This document shows positions 1-9,757 of a DNA stretch of 44,218 nt, piece by piece. A program made the position numbers and the translations under genes. Below the pieces are notes generated by a model. It saw only the letters and a list, made by a program, of their open reading frames with translations, was not told the DNA's origin and did not search any database. The stretch comes from Myxococcales bacterium (GTDB lineage Bacteria > Myxococcota_A > Polyangia > Haliangiales > Haliangiaceae): contig SXJR01000081.1 of assembly GCA_005779305.1 (NCBI GenBank), forward strand, positions 1 through 44,218. The letters run 5' to 3'. Positions within the stretch are counted from its first letter, which is position 1; each line of letters starts with the position of its first letter.

Positions 1-1
1 C

Positions 2-49
2 TCGCCAACGCCCGCCGAAATGGGTAAGACCCTCGCCTCGATCCTCTGA
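2..49 (+). CDS. 3' end of a CDS, probably succinate-CoA ligase alpha subunit (partial)
   Basis: The window opens inside an open frame that reads [15 protein letters not shown] and stops at TGA (47-49). The pattern SPxxxG(K/E)T followed by a short hydrophobic tail resembles the C-terminus of the succinyl-CoA synthetase alpha subunit (SucD). In many bacteria sucCD lies directly upstream of ndk, as here. Only 15 residues are visible, so the identity is an inference from a short tail plus synteny. Confidence 0.45.
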   Translation, partial: SPTPAEMGKTLASIL

Positions 50-50
50 G

Positions 51-86
51 CCTTACCCTTACCCTTACCCTTACCCCCACCCTTCT
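51..86 (+). repeat. Telomere-like CCTTAC hexamer array in the ndk leader
   Basis: Four perfect CCTTAC units (51-74) are followed by degenerate units CCCCAC and CCTTCT. The complementary strand has successive GGG tracts separated by TAA, a canonical G-quadruplex pattern. The array fills the gap between the upstream stop codon and the ndk ribosome-binding region. A related CCTTGC array ending in the same CCCTTCTAC lies at 41133-41207. Confidence 0.85.
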
Positions 87-111
87 ACTCTCCTCCGGAG
101 CCCAAGCAGTC

Positions 112-543
112 ATGTCGATCGAACGCACCTTCAGCATCATCAAGCCCGACGCCGTGAAGAAGAACGCCATCGGCGGCGTCGTCGCCAGGCTCGAGGAGGG
201 CGGCCTTCGGGTCGTCGCCTCGCGCATGGTTCGCCTCACCGAGCAGCAGGCGCGCGCCTTCTACGCCGTCCACAAGGACCGCCCGTTCTACGGCGACCTG
301 GTCAAGTTAATGACCGAGGGTCCGGTCGTGGTCCAGGTGCTCGAGGGCGAGAACGCGGTCCTGAAGAATCGCGAGATCATGGGCGCGACCAACCCGGAGA
401 AGGCCGACGGCGGCACCATCCGCAAGCTGTTCGGCACCAACATCGAGCGCAACGCGGTGCACGGCTCCGACGCGCCCGAGACGGCGGCCCAGGAGATCGC
501 GTTCTTCTTCAGCGGCTCCGAGCTGGCGACCCTGCAGCGCTGA
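112..543 (+). CDS. ndk: Nucleoside diphosphate kinase
   Basis: Transfers the terminal phosphate from ATP to other nucleoside diphosphates through a phospho-histidine and so balances cytoplasmic NTP pools. The 143-residue length is standard. Visible motifs are the N-terminal [10 protein letters not shown] segment with K11, and NAVHGSD with catalytic H117, followed by the usual [11 protein letters not shown] region. The start is the ATG at 112; GGAG at 97-100 is a plausible if somewhat distant ribosome-binding site. It probably follows sucD in an operon. The leader carries an unusual CCTTAC hexamer array. Confidence 0.97.
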   Translation: MSIERTFSIIKPDAVKKNAIGGVVARLEEGGLRVVASRMVRLTEQQARAFYAVHKDRPFYGDLVKLMTEGPVVVQVLEGENAVLKNREIMGATNPEKADGGTIRKLFGTNIERNAVHGSDAPETAAQEIAFFFSGSELATLQR

Positions 544-555
544 GCGAACCGCTCG

Positions 556-930
556 TCAGTCGAGCGCGGCCATGGCCCACACGTAGGTGAGGGCCAGTGA
601 CGCCAGCGCGGTGACGCAGATGCCGGCGTAGGCCGGTGCCGAGCGGACGCCCAGCACGACCAGGCCCAGCAGGATGGCCGCGGTCGTGCCGGGCAGGCCG
701 TAACGCCAGGTCGGCGACAGCGCCAGCCCTGTGAGCGTGCGCAGCTCGACCTCGGCGGTGGCCCAGCGGTGCAGCGGGGCCAGGTGCTGGGCGAGCCAGA
801 GCTGGGCGACGACGGTGGCGAAGGCCAAGCCCGTGGCGACGCGGACGGCGAGCTGGCGGGGCCGGCCCCGGCGCGGCGACGGTTGCGCCACGGGTTCGAG
901 TGCCGACGTGAAGGGCCCGATGGAGTCCAT
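556..930 (-). CDS. Small integral membrane protein, unknown function
   Basis: A 124-residue protein not recognised as a family. A basic N-terminal stretch (SPRRGRPRQ) is followed by three hydrophobic segments at roughly residues 28-50, 80-97 and 99-122, so it should sit in the inner membrane with a cytoplasmic N-terminus. It lies 58 bases downstream of rlmN on the same strand and converges on ndk with a 12-base gap. Support is the open frame, the membrane-protein composition and the absence of a better frame here. Confidence 0.7.
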   Translation of the reverse strand: MDSIGPFTSALEPVAQPSPRRGRPRQLAVRVATGLAFATVVAQLWLAQHLAPLHRWATAEVELRTLTGLALSPTWRYGLPGTTAAILLGLVVLGVRSAPAYAGICVTALASLALTYVWAMAALD

Positions 931-988
931 GGCCGCTCCGAAGAACGTCGGCCACGCCGAGACTAGTCCCGCCGGGCCCGAGACCCGA

Positions 989-2110
<1,122 letters not shown>

Positions 2111-2139
2111 GGTAGCCCTGTCAGCTACCACGTCTGGCT

Positions 2140-3051
2140 CTACTTGACGACGACGGTGAGCGTGGCCGAGAAGGCGTCGCGCAGCTTGAGCGGCGCGATC
2201 AGCGACTCCAGTGCGCCGCGCGTGCAGGTCTCGGCGTCCGAGACGCCGGCCGCGGGCGGCGCCCACACCACGGCGTAGCTGCCGGGCTCGTCGTCGTATT
2301 CGCTGGCCCGGTACTTCACCTCCACCGGCACCCGCACGGTCAGCTCCTTGGCCTGCGACGCGGCGAAGTTCTTCTCCCAGCAGGTCGACAGCGCGGCCCG
2401 CGCGTCGGCCAGCGCCAGCCGCTCGGGGATGAGCGCGAAGCTGCGGCCGCGGGGCGGCGGATCGGCCGAGACCGAGACCGTCAGGTTGTCGGTGGGCGGC
2501 CTGGCCGGGGCGCGGGTGAGGTAGAGGTCGGCGAGCTGGGGGCGAGCGATCTGGCTGGGATCGAGGCCAGCCTGATCGAGCTCGGCGAGCCCGGCCAGCG
2601 CCTGCGTACGCAGCGGCACCGCCGGCGGGATGGCGAGCACGCAGCGGTGGAGCACGCGCGCGGCCAGCTCGGCCTTGTCCTTGGTGGCGCGGGCGCGGAC
2701 CAGCGCCAGGCCGTAGGCGCAGTCGAGGTCGGGTGGCGCGGTCAGCTTGGCCGCCTCGTAGGCAGCGAGGCCTTCGGCGTAGGCGGCGATGGCGCCGTCG
2801 GTGTCGCCGCCGGCGAGCAGCCGGGCGCCGCGCGCGGCGTAGAAGTCGCCCAGGGTGGAGCGGCCCTCGCGCTGGCAGACGTGCTCCCAGCAGCGCAGGC
2901 CCTCGGCGCAGTGGGCGGTGGTGCCGCAGCTCTCGAGCTCGCGCGACAGGCGATCGGCCTTGCTGGACTCGCCGCCGCCCGAAGCGGTGGCGCGGCTGTC
3001 GCACGCGGCCAGCGCGATCACGAGAATGAGTGCAGGGCGGATGTGGTTCAT
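2140..3051 (-). CDS. Predicted lipoprotein, unknown function
   Basis: The 303-residue product begins MNHIRPALILVIALAACDSR, a short basic n-region, hydrophobic core and lipobox LAAC, so it should be lipid-anchored at the cell envelope. The mature part has several cysteines near the N-terminus (CGTTAHCAEGLRCWEHVC), then Ala/Leu-rich helices in which TPR-like packing is plausible (GDTDGAIAAYAEGLAAYEAAK). It ends in a beta-rich domain with VSVSADPPP and LTVVVK. The ATG overlaps the stop of the upstream SDR gene by four bases (ATGA), so the two are probably translationally coupled. No named family recognised. Confidence 0.85.
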   Translation of the reverse strand: MNHIRPALILVIALAACDSRATASGGGESSKADRLSRELESCGTTAHCAEGLRCWEHVCQREGRSTLGDFYAARGARLLAGGDTDGAIAAYAEGLAAYEAAKLTAPPDLDCAYGLALVRARATKDKAELAARVLHRCVLAIPPAVPLRTQALAGLAELDQAGLDPSQIARPQLADLYLTRAPARPPTDNLTVSVSADPPPRGRSFALIPERLALADARAALSTCWEKNFAASQAKELTVRVPVEVKYRASEYDDEPGSYAVVWAPPAAGVSDAETCTRGALESLIAPLKLRDAFSATLTVVVK

Positions 3052-4049
3052 GGCGTTCCCTCGAGGTAACGGGCGACCGCGGCCAGGCCCCGATCGTACG
3101 GCATGGGATCGTACCCGAGCTCGGCCCTGGCGCGAGCGATCGGGATCGGTGGACCGGAGGCCAGGAGCTGGACCGCCTCGCGGGTGAGGAGCGGGCGGCC
3201 GGGGCGACGGGCGAGCTTCCAGACTCGCTCCATGCCGCCGGCGAGCGTGCGCGCCACCGCCGGTGGCAGCGAGCGCTTCGGCGGCTTCGCGCCGCCCAGG
3301 CGCGCAAGATCGGTGAGGTAGTCGCGCCACGACACGCCGCCGGCGTCGAGGGCATTGTAGACGCGGCCGGGCGCGGCCGGCGCGTCGAGGGCGCGGACGA
3401 TCACGTCGACGACGTTGTCGACGTAAGCGAGCGTGGCGTCGCCCTTGCCGCCGGAGATCATCATCATCATGCCCTTGCGCGCGAGCTTGACCACCTCGTC
3501 GACCCACACCCCGGAGCCGGGGCCCCACACGTTGCCGGGCCGGACCACGGTGACCGGCAGGCGACCGGCGGCGTGGGCCGCGAGCGCCAGCTCCTCCGAC
3601 GCGCGCTTGGTCCGGCTGTAGGGGCCGACACCCTCGCCGCGCGGCGCGTCCTCGTCGCAGCCGCCGTCGGCGAGCCGCTTCCCGTAGACGACGATCGACG
3701 AGATCATGACCAGCCGCTCGCAGCTCTCGACGGCAGCCGCGTCGACGACGTGGCGGGTGCCGCCGACGTTGACGCGCTCGAACAGCGCGTCGGGCCCCCA
3801 GTCGCCGACCACCGCCGCCAGGTGCACGATGCGGCCGGCGCCCTTCACCGCGGCGGTCACGCTGGCGGCGTCGGTGATGTCCCCGCGCACCACGGCCAGG
3901 CCCCTGGCGTCGGCCAGCTCGCGGATCGCCGCCGGATCCTCGTTCGCCAGCAGGAACGCGCGCACCGCCCTGCCCTGGTTGGCCAGCCGCGCCACCACGC
4001 GCCGCCCGATGAATCCGCTGGCTCCCGTCACGAGCACTGGCCTGGTCAC
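3048..4049 (-). CDS. NAD(P)-dependent epimerase/dehydratase (extended SDR)
   Basis: A 333-residue extended short-chain dehydrogenase. The Rossmann nucleotide motif TGASGFIG lies at residues 8-15, the catalytic serine is in MISSIV (about 117-118), and YSRTK gives Y144 and K148. PGNVWGPG and a C-terminal substrate region follow, as in 3-beta-hydroxysteroid dehydrogenase or nucleotide-sugar epimerase relatives; the substrate cannot be told. It starts with GTG at 4049, seven bases after a TACCGT hexamer, and its stop overlaps the downstream lipoprotein start. Confidence 0.92.
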   Translation of the reverse strand: MTRPVLVTGASGFIGRRVVARLANQGRAVRAFLLANEDPAAIRELADARGLAVVRGDITDAASVTAAVKGAGRIVHLAAVVGDWGPDALFERVNVGGTRHVVDAAAVESCERLVMISSIVVYGKRLADGGCDEDAPRGEGVGPYSRTKRASEELALAAHAAGRLPVTVVRPGNVWGPGSGVWVDEVVKLARKGMMMMISGGKGDATLAYVDNVVDVIVRALDAPAAPGRVYNALDAGGVSWRDYLTDLARLGGAKPPKRSLPPAVARTLAGGMERVWKLARRPGRPLLTREAVQLLASGPPIPIARARAELGYDPMPYDRGLAAVARYLEGTP

Positions 4050-4056
4050 GGCGGCG

Positions 4057-4062
4057 ACGGTA
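4057..4062 (-). promoter_or_regulatory. -10-like hexamer, predicted leaderless start of the SDR gene
   Basis: TACCGT on the minus strand ends seven bases before the GTG at 4049, so transcription would begin at or next to the start codon. No convincing Shine-Dalgarno sequence or -35 box is visible. Confidence 0.5.
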
Positions 4063-4110
4063 ACACGCGGTCGTCACCGGCCGGTTCTGGCCGCGAGGCC
4101 TGTCGGCGCC

Positions 4111-4386
4111 TCAACCACCCGACAGCGCTTGCAGGACGTGCACCTTGTCGCCCGGCGCCACCCGGTCGGCGAGCGACTCGCGGTCGCAGATCGGCTCCTC
4201 GCGCACGAAGACGTTCACGTGGCGCCGCAGCCGGCCGGTCTCGTCGACGACGTAGGCGGCAAAGCCCGGGTAGCGCCGATCGAGCTCGTCCAGGAGCTCG
4301 CGCACCGTCGTACCCGCGACCTCCTCGGTCTCCTTCAGCGTCGGGAAGAAGCGCTGCAGGTGCCGCGTGAAGGTGACGAGCGGCAT
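4111..4386 (-). CDS. MoaD/ThiS-like beta-grasp sulfur-carrier protein
   Basis: A 91-residue protein with the ubiquitin-like beta-grasp pattern of MoaD/ThiS: a beta-hairpin (VTFTRHLQRFF), the helix TVRELLDELDRRYPGFAAYV, the segment RHVNVFVREEPI, and the terminal VLQALSGG. The exposed C-terminal diglycine is the residue pair adenylated and thiocarboxylated in this family. Its ATG overlaps the stop of the upstream propeller gene by one base (TGATG), implying coupling. No moaE, moeB or thiF partner is present, so molybdopterin synthesis is not implied; it could serve another sulfur-transfer pathway. Confidence 0.88.
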   Translation of the reverse strand: MPLVTFTRHLQRFFPTLKETEEVAGTTVRELLDELDRRYPGFAAYVVDETGRLRRHVNVFVREEPICDRESLADRVAPGDKVHVLQALSGG

Positions 4387-5567
4387 CAGGCGAAGCGCAC
4401 CGAGTGGATGGGCGGCAGGTGGTTGCCCAGACAGCGCCAGCTCTCGCCGCGATCCTCGGACATGTAGAGGTTGCCCGTGGTGGTACCGAAGCAGACGCGG
4501 TCGCCACGCGCGTCGAGCGCGTGGCGGTAGATCACGTCGTAGCAGTGCTCCTGTGGCAGGCCCTCGCGGAAGGTCTGCCAGCTCAGGCCGCCGTCGCTCG
4601 TGCGGGCGACGAACAGCCCACCGCCGAGGGTCATGCGCTCCTGATCGCTGCGCAGCGGCACCACCCACGCGGTCTTTTCGTCCTGGTCGTCGGCGGCGAT
4701 GGGGAAGCCGAAGTGCACGGCGACGTCGGGCTGGCTGACCCGCTTCCAGCGGCCGGCGCCGTCCTCGCTGGTGAACACGCCGCTGTGGTTCTGCTGCCAG
4801 AGCCGATCGGGCCGCGCCGGGCACAGAGCCACGAAGTGCGGATCGTGGCCCCAGGGCGCCTCGGGGTCCGGCAGGTAGTCGTTGAGCATGCCGCGGTTGC
4901 ATGCAGCCCAGGTCTTGCCACCGTCGCGGGTCTCGACCACGCCGGCGCAGCTGACCGCCGCGTAGAGGTGGTTGGAGTCGCGCGGATCGACGACCACGGA
5001 GTGGATGCCGGGCACGAAGTCGCCGTACGCCATGGCCGCGGGTGTACCGCCCCACTCGTTCTTGCTCGTGGCGTCGCCGGCGAAGAGGTCACCGCCGCGG
5101 CTCTCGTGGTTCCACAGCGGCAGGTTCAGTTCCCAGCTCTCGCCGCCGTCGTGCGTGGTGAAGAGGCCCCCGGGCAGCGTGCCCGCGTGGATCACGCCCG
5201 GCTGATCGTTGCCCGCGAAGCCGAGCACCCAGACCTTCATGAGCGCCGCCGGCTTGTAGGTCACGGGCCGGCCCGCTTCCTCCATGGCCTTGGGATCTGG
5301 AATGAGCTGCTCGATGTAACGCGCACCCTTGGGGTAGATGATGCGGCTCGCATCTTCCCAGGTCGCGCCCGCGTCGCGCGATCGCATGAGCGCGGGTCCC
5401 CAGTGGGCGTTGTCCATGCACGCCCACAGCGTGCCCTCGCGGGGATCGCTCGCCGCGTAGCTTACCGCCATGCCGGCGTGCGTGATCGGGCGCGCCTTCC
5501 AGCGCCCGCCCGTCTTGTCGAAGATGAGCGTGCCCTTCTTGGTGGCGAGCAGGAGGCAGTCGGACAT
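4386..5567 (-). CDS. BNR/sialidase-like beta-propeller protein
   Basis: The 393-residue product has repeated Asp-box/BNR signatures of the form S-x-D-x-G-x-x-W: SRDAGATWE, THDGGESWE, TRDGGKTWA, TSDGGLSWQ and SEDRGESWR. These mark a Vps10/Ycf48/sialidase-like propeller. There is no signal peptide (it begins MSDCLLLATKKGTL), so a cytoplasmic location is likely. Annotation as a glycosidase would be unsafe because only the fold signature is visible. It is the first gene of a two-gene unit with the MoaD/ThiS-like protein. The start is the ATG at 5567, six bases after TAGAGT. Confidence 0.9.
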   Translation of the reverse strand: MSDCLLLATKKGTLIFDKTGGRWKARPITHAGMAVSYAASDPREGTLWACMDNAHWGPALMRSRDAGATWEDASRIIYPKGARYIEQLIPDPKAMEEAGRPVTYKPAALMKVWVLGFAGNDQPGVIHAGTLPGGLFTTHDGGESWELNLPLWNHESRGGDLFAGDATSKNEWGGTPAAMAYGDFVPGIHSVVVDPRDSNHLYAAVSCAGVVETRDGGKTWAACNRGMLNDYLPDPEAPWGHDPHFVALCPARPDRLWQQNHSGVFTSEDGAGRWKRVSQPDVAVHFGFPIAADDQDEKTAWVVPLRSDQERMTLGGGLFVARTSDGGLSWQTFREGLPQEHCYDVIYRHALDARGDRVCFGTTTGNLYMSEDRGESWRCLGNHLPPIHSVRFA

Positions 5568-5573
5568 GGCGGA

Positions 5574-5579
5574 ACTCTA
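5574..5579 (-). promoter_or_regulatory. -10-like hexamer, predicted leaderless start of the propeller gene
   Basis: TAGAGT on the minus strand ends six bases before the ATG at 5567, too close for a ribosome-binding site. No consensus -35 is obvious at the expected distance. Confidence 0.5.
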
Positions 5580-5765
5580 GCGCGGCCCGAGGGTCGATGG
5601 GCGTCCGCTCACGCACGGCGCAGCATCTCCACCGCGCGATGGTGAGCGACGAACGGGGTCGACGTGTGCGCTGTCAGGAATCCGTCAGCGGCGCAGGCGC
5701 GAACCCGCCTCGGCGCGGGATCCGGCGCGCTCGGCCGTGGCACGAACAGTGCTCTTGATCGGACG

Positions 5766-6476
5766 GTGCGCTGCCTGCTGTTGACCCTGACCGTCACCGC
5801 CTGTCTCCCGGCAACTATCTCGGCGCAGCCCAGCGCCGAGGGCGTGGACCAGCCCCGCGATCCGGCGGCCGAGGCCGACGCCGCCGCGCGGCGGTCGCTC
5901 CGGCAGCGGCCGGCGAAGCCGGCGCCGCCGACGCTCGCGTTCGGGCCTCCGTCGTCGATCCCGGCCCACGAGCCGCAGCCACCTTCGCCCAGGGCCAACG
6001 TGACGAAGAACGTGGGCCACGGCGGGCGCGCCTTCGGAGGCGCCCTCGGTGGCTCGCTCGTGGGCGCCGGGCTGGGCACCTTGTGCGTGATGGCCGTCGC
6101 CGCGGTGACGGACAGCGACGACATCGGCCTCGCGCTGGTCACCGGGTCCACCTGCTACGGGTTCGGGGTGTCGGCGGTGATCATGGAGGCGGGCAAACAT
6201 CCCGGCGGACGCGGCTCGTTCGGCGCGACGCTCGGCGGCGCCGCGGTCGGCACCGTCGCCGGCTACGGACTCATCTTCGGAGTCCTCGACGACAACGAGG
6301 AATCGAAGGGCACCATCGCCGCGATCCTCGTCAGCTACCTTGGCCTGCCGATCGCCGGCTCGCTCGTCGGCTACTGGGCCAGCCATCGCCACGACACCGA
6401 CGACACCCTGACCGTCGGCCCGGCGGTGGTCGGCCCGGCGCAGGCGCCCGGACTCGCCGTCAGCGGCCGCTTCTGA
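5766..6476 (+). CDS. Secreted/envelope glycine-zipper protein, paralogue 1
   Basis: About 236 residues from the GTG at 5766, chosen because it begins a clear signal peptide (VRCLLLTLTVTACLPATISA-Q); upstream residues in this frame look non-coding. A Pro/Ala-rich linker is followed by hydrophobic, Gly-rich segments (GGRAFGGALGGSLVGAGLGT, GATLGGAAVGTVAGYG, IAGSLVGYW) that look like glycine-zipper membrane helices. The C-terminus QAPGLAVSGRF matches the end of the next gene (HAPGLMLSGTF), so the two are tandem paralogues. Function unknown. Confidence 0.8.
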   Translation: MRCLLLTLTVTACLPATISAQPSAEGVDQPRDPAAEADAAARRSLRQRPAKPAPPTLAFGPPSSIPAHEPQPPSPRANVTKNVGHGGRAFGGALGGSLVGAGLGTLCVMAVAAVTDSDDIGLALVTGSTCYGFGVSAVIMEAGKHPGGRGSFGATLGGAAVGTVAGYGLIFGVLDDNEESKGTIAAILVSYLGLPIAGSLVGYWASHRHDTDDTLTVGPAVVGPAQAPGLAVSGRF

Positions 6477-6518
6477 CCGCCGTCCGAGACGCCAGCACGA
6501 TACGATGGCGGATCCTCG

Positions 6519-7340
6519 ATGCGCCAGACCCTCGTCCTCACCGTTCTCGTCGGATCCGGCTCGATCGCAAGCGAGGTGCACGCCCAGCCCGGCCCGGAGC
6601 CGAGCGCAGAGCGGGCGGCGCAGCTGCGCGACGCGCGGGAGGCAGCGTTGCGCGGCGACTGCGCGGCGGTGGAGGCCATCGCCACCCGCCTCGCCGTCGA
6701 TGACCCGACCTACTACGCGGGCGTGTTCTTCCCCGAGCCTATCATCGCGGCGTGCAACGGCGGCGTCGGTGGACGAGCCCTTCCGCCCCCCGCCGCCGTA
6801 CCCGCTCCGACACCGACGCTGACGCTGACGACGTACCCGGAACCTCCGCCACCCGGACCGGGTCGCGCTGACAGGGGGCGCGGTATCCTCGGCGCGCTTG
6901 CCGGCATCGGCGCCGGCGGCGTCCTCGGATTTGTCACCGCGGTCATCACGCTCGAGGTCGCGCACAGCCACTACGACTGTCACGACATCTGCGACGAGGA
7001 GCTGATTCCTGTCGCGATCGGCTTCCAGGTCGGGATGAGCGTCGGCCTGGCGTTCGGCATCACTGCCGTCGGCAATCACAAGGGCGGTCACGGCCGCTTC
7101 TCGGCGAGTCTCCTTGGCGGCCTCGCCGGGAGCGCGCTCAGCTGGCCCTTCGCTGCCTCGTCCGCGTCGGTCGACAGCGGCCTCTGGGGCTTCGCCTACT
7201 TCGCCTTTCCCGTTGCCGGTGCCATCACCGGCTACTGGCTCACCCACGAGCACGACGACGCCGAGACCGCGCCGGTGATCACGCCGGCGACACTCGGTCC
7301 GACGCACGCGCCCGGCCTGATGCTCAGCGGCACGTTCTGA
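6519..7340 (+). CDS. Secreted/envelope glycine-zipper protein, paralogue 2
   Basis: A 273-residue product with signal peptide MRQTLVLTVLVGSGSIASEVHAQ. A helical segment follows with two cysteines (GDCAAVEAIA and IIAACNGG), then a Pro-rich spacer. Three or four glycine-rich hydrophobic segments come next (GILGALAGIGAGGVLGFVTA, ASLLGGLAGSALSWPF, FPVAGAITGYW) and a C-terminus shared with the gene 42 bases upstream. Extra cysteines (YDCHDICDEE) distinguish it from its neighbour. TACGAT at 6499-6504 is a possible -10 box. No family name can be given. Confidence 0.85.
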   Translation: MRQTLVLTVLVGSGSIASEVHAQPGPEPSAERAAQLRDAREAALRGDCAAVEAIATRLAVDDPTYYAGVFFPEPIIAACNGGVGGRALPPPAAVPAPTPTLTLTTYPEPPPPGPGRADRGRGILGALAGIGAGGVLGFVTAVITLEVAHSHYDCHDICDEELIPVAIGFQVGMSVGLAFGITAVGNHKGGHGRFSASLLGGLAGSALSWPFAASSASVDSGLWGFAYFAFPVAGAITGYWLTHEHDDAETAPVITPATLGPTHAPGLMLSGTF

Positions 7341-7357
7341 TCGCGAGCCGCGTTCGC

Positions 7358-9163
<1,806 letters not shown>

Positions 9164-9171
9164 GCCGCGCG

Positions 9172-9177
9172 ACTATA
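9172..9177 (-). promoter_or_regulatory. -10 hexamer, predicted leaderless start of the TPR/HEAT gene
   Basis: TATAGT, one mismatch from the sigma-70 -10 consensus, ends eight bases before the GTG at 9163 on the minus strand. Confidence 0.55.
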
Positions 9178-9185
9178 GCCGACGG

Positions 9186-9695
9186 TCAGGATCGACGTCC
9201 GACCAGTGTCCAGGTCATCACCGACGACATGCCCGGCTCCTTCCAGGTCACCGTCCCGCGCAGCTCGCCGTCCATCTCGCAGACGCGGTAGCTGAAGCGG
9301 CACTGCGAGTCGAAGTCGACGCTGGCGGTCACGTCGATGCAGCCGTCGACGGTCTCGACGCCGAAGAACATGGCCCGGCAGTCGGGACACTTCTCGTTCG
9401 ACCACAGCAGCGTCGCCCCCACGACCTCCAGATCCGGCGAGTACGTCAGTCCAGGCCGTCGCAGCGCGCACCCCCGGGCGCACTCCCAGCTCACGTGCCA
9501 GCGGCCCTGCATCGAGCCCTCGGTGGTGGGCTCGCTCGCCATCGGCGGATCGGGGTCGCACACCCGCGCCTGCGCCGCCGCGTCGAGCCCCGCATCGACC
9601 TGGGCACCACCATCCGCGCTGCCGTCCGGCTTCACCGATCCGCAGCCCGCGGCTGCGACAGCGACCAGGATCACGATCCGCGCGCCGACCATCAC
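9186..9695 (-). CDS. Predicted lipoprotein, unknown function
   Basis: About 169 residues. The signal peptide GARIVILVAVAAAGC ends in a lipobox (AAGC), followed by an Asp/Ala/Gly-rich linker (DGSADGGAQVDAGLDAAAQ) and a compact cysteine-containing domain. Cys-rich elements include WECARGCAL, CPDCRAMF, DGCIDV and DSQCRFSYRVC, so disulfides in the periplasm are likely. The strand-rich C-terminus (GELRGTVTWKEPG) suggests a small beta-barrel or sandwich. The start is the GTG at 9695 or the ATG one codon later; TATCCT (9704-9709) sits eight bases upstream. Confidence 0.82.
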   Translation of the reverse strand: MMVGARIVILVAVAAAGCGSVKPDGSADGGAQVDAGLDAAAQARVCDPDPPMASEPTTEGSMQGRWHVSWECARGCALRRPGLTYSPDLEVVGATLLWSNEKCPDCRAMFFGVETVDGCIDVTASVDFDSQCRFSYRVCEMDGELRGTVTWKEPGMSSVMTWTLVGRRS

Positions 9696-9703
9696 TCCGG
9701 TGC

Positions 9704-9709
9704 AGGATA
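9704..9709 (-). promoter_or_regulatory. -10-like hexamer, predicted leaderless start of the 9186-9695 lipoprotein gene
   Basis: TATCCT on the minus strand ends eight bases before the GTG at 9695. Confidence 0.5.
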
Positions 9710-9757
9710 CCGCAGCCGCTCGGCCAAACCGAGATCAGTCTCGGCGCCCTCGACGGA

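Noticed and set aside
4404-5645. A 413-codon plus-strand frame antisense to the propeller gene
   Set aside because: No recognisable domain, and the opposite strand has clear repeated Asp-box motifs.
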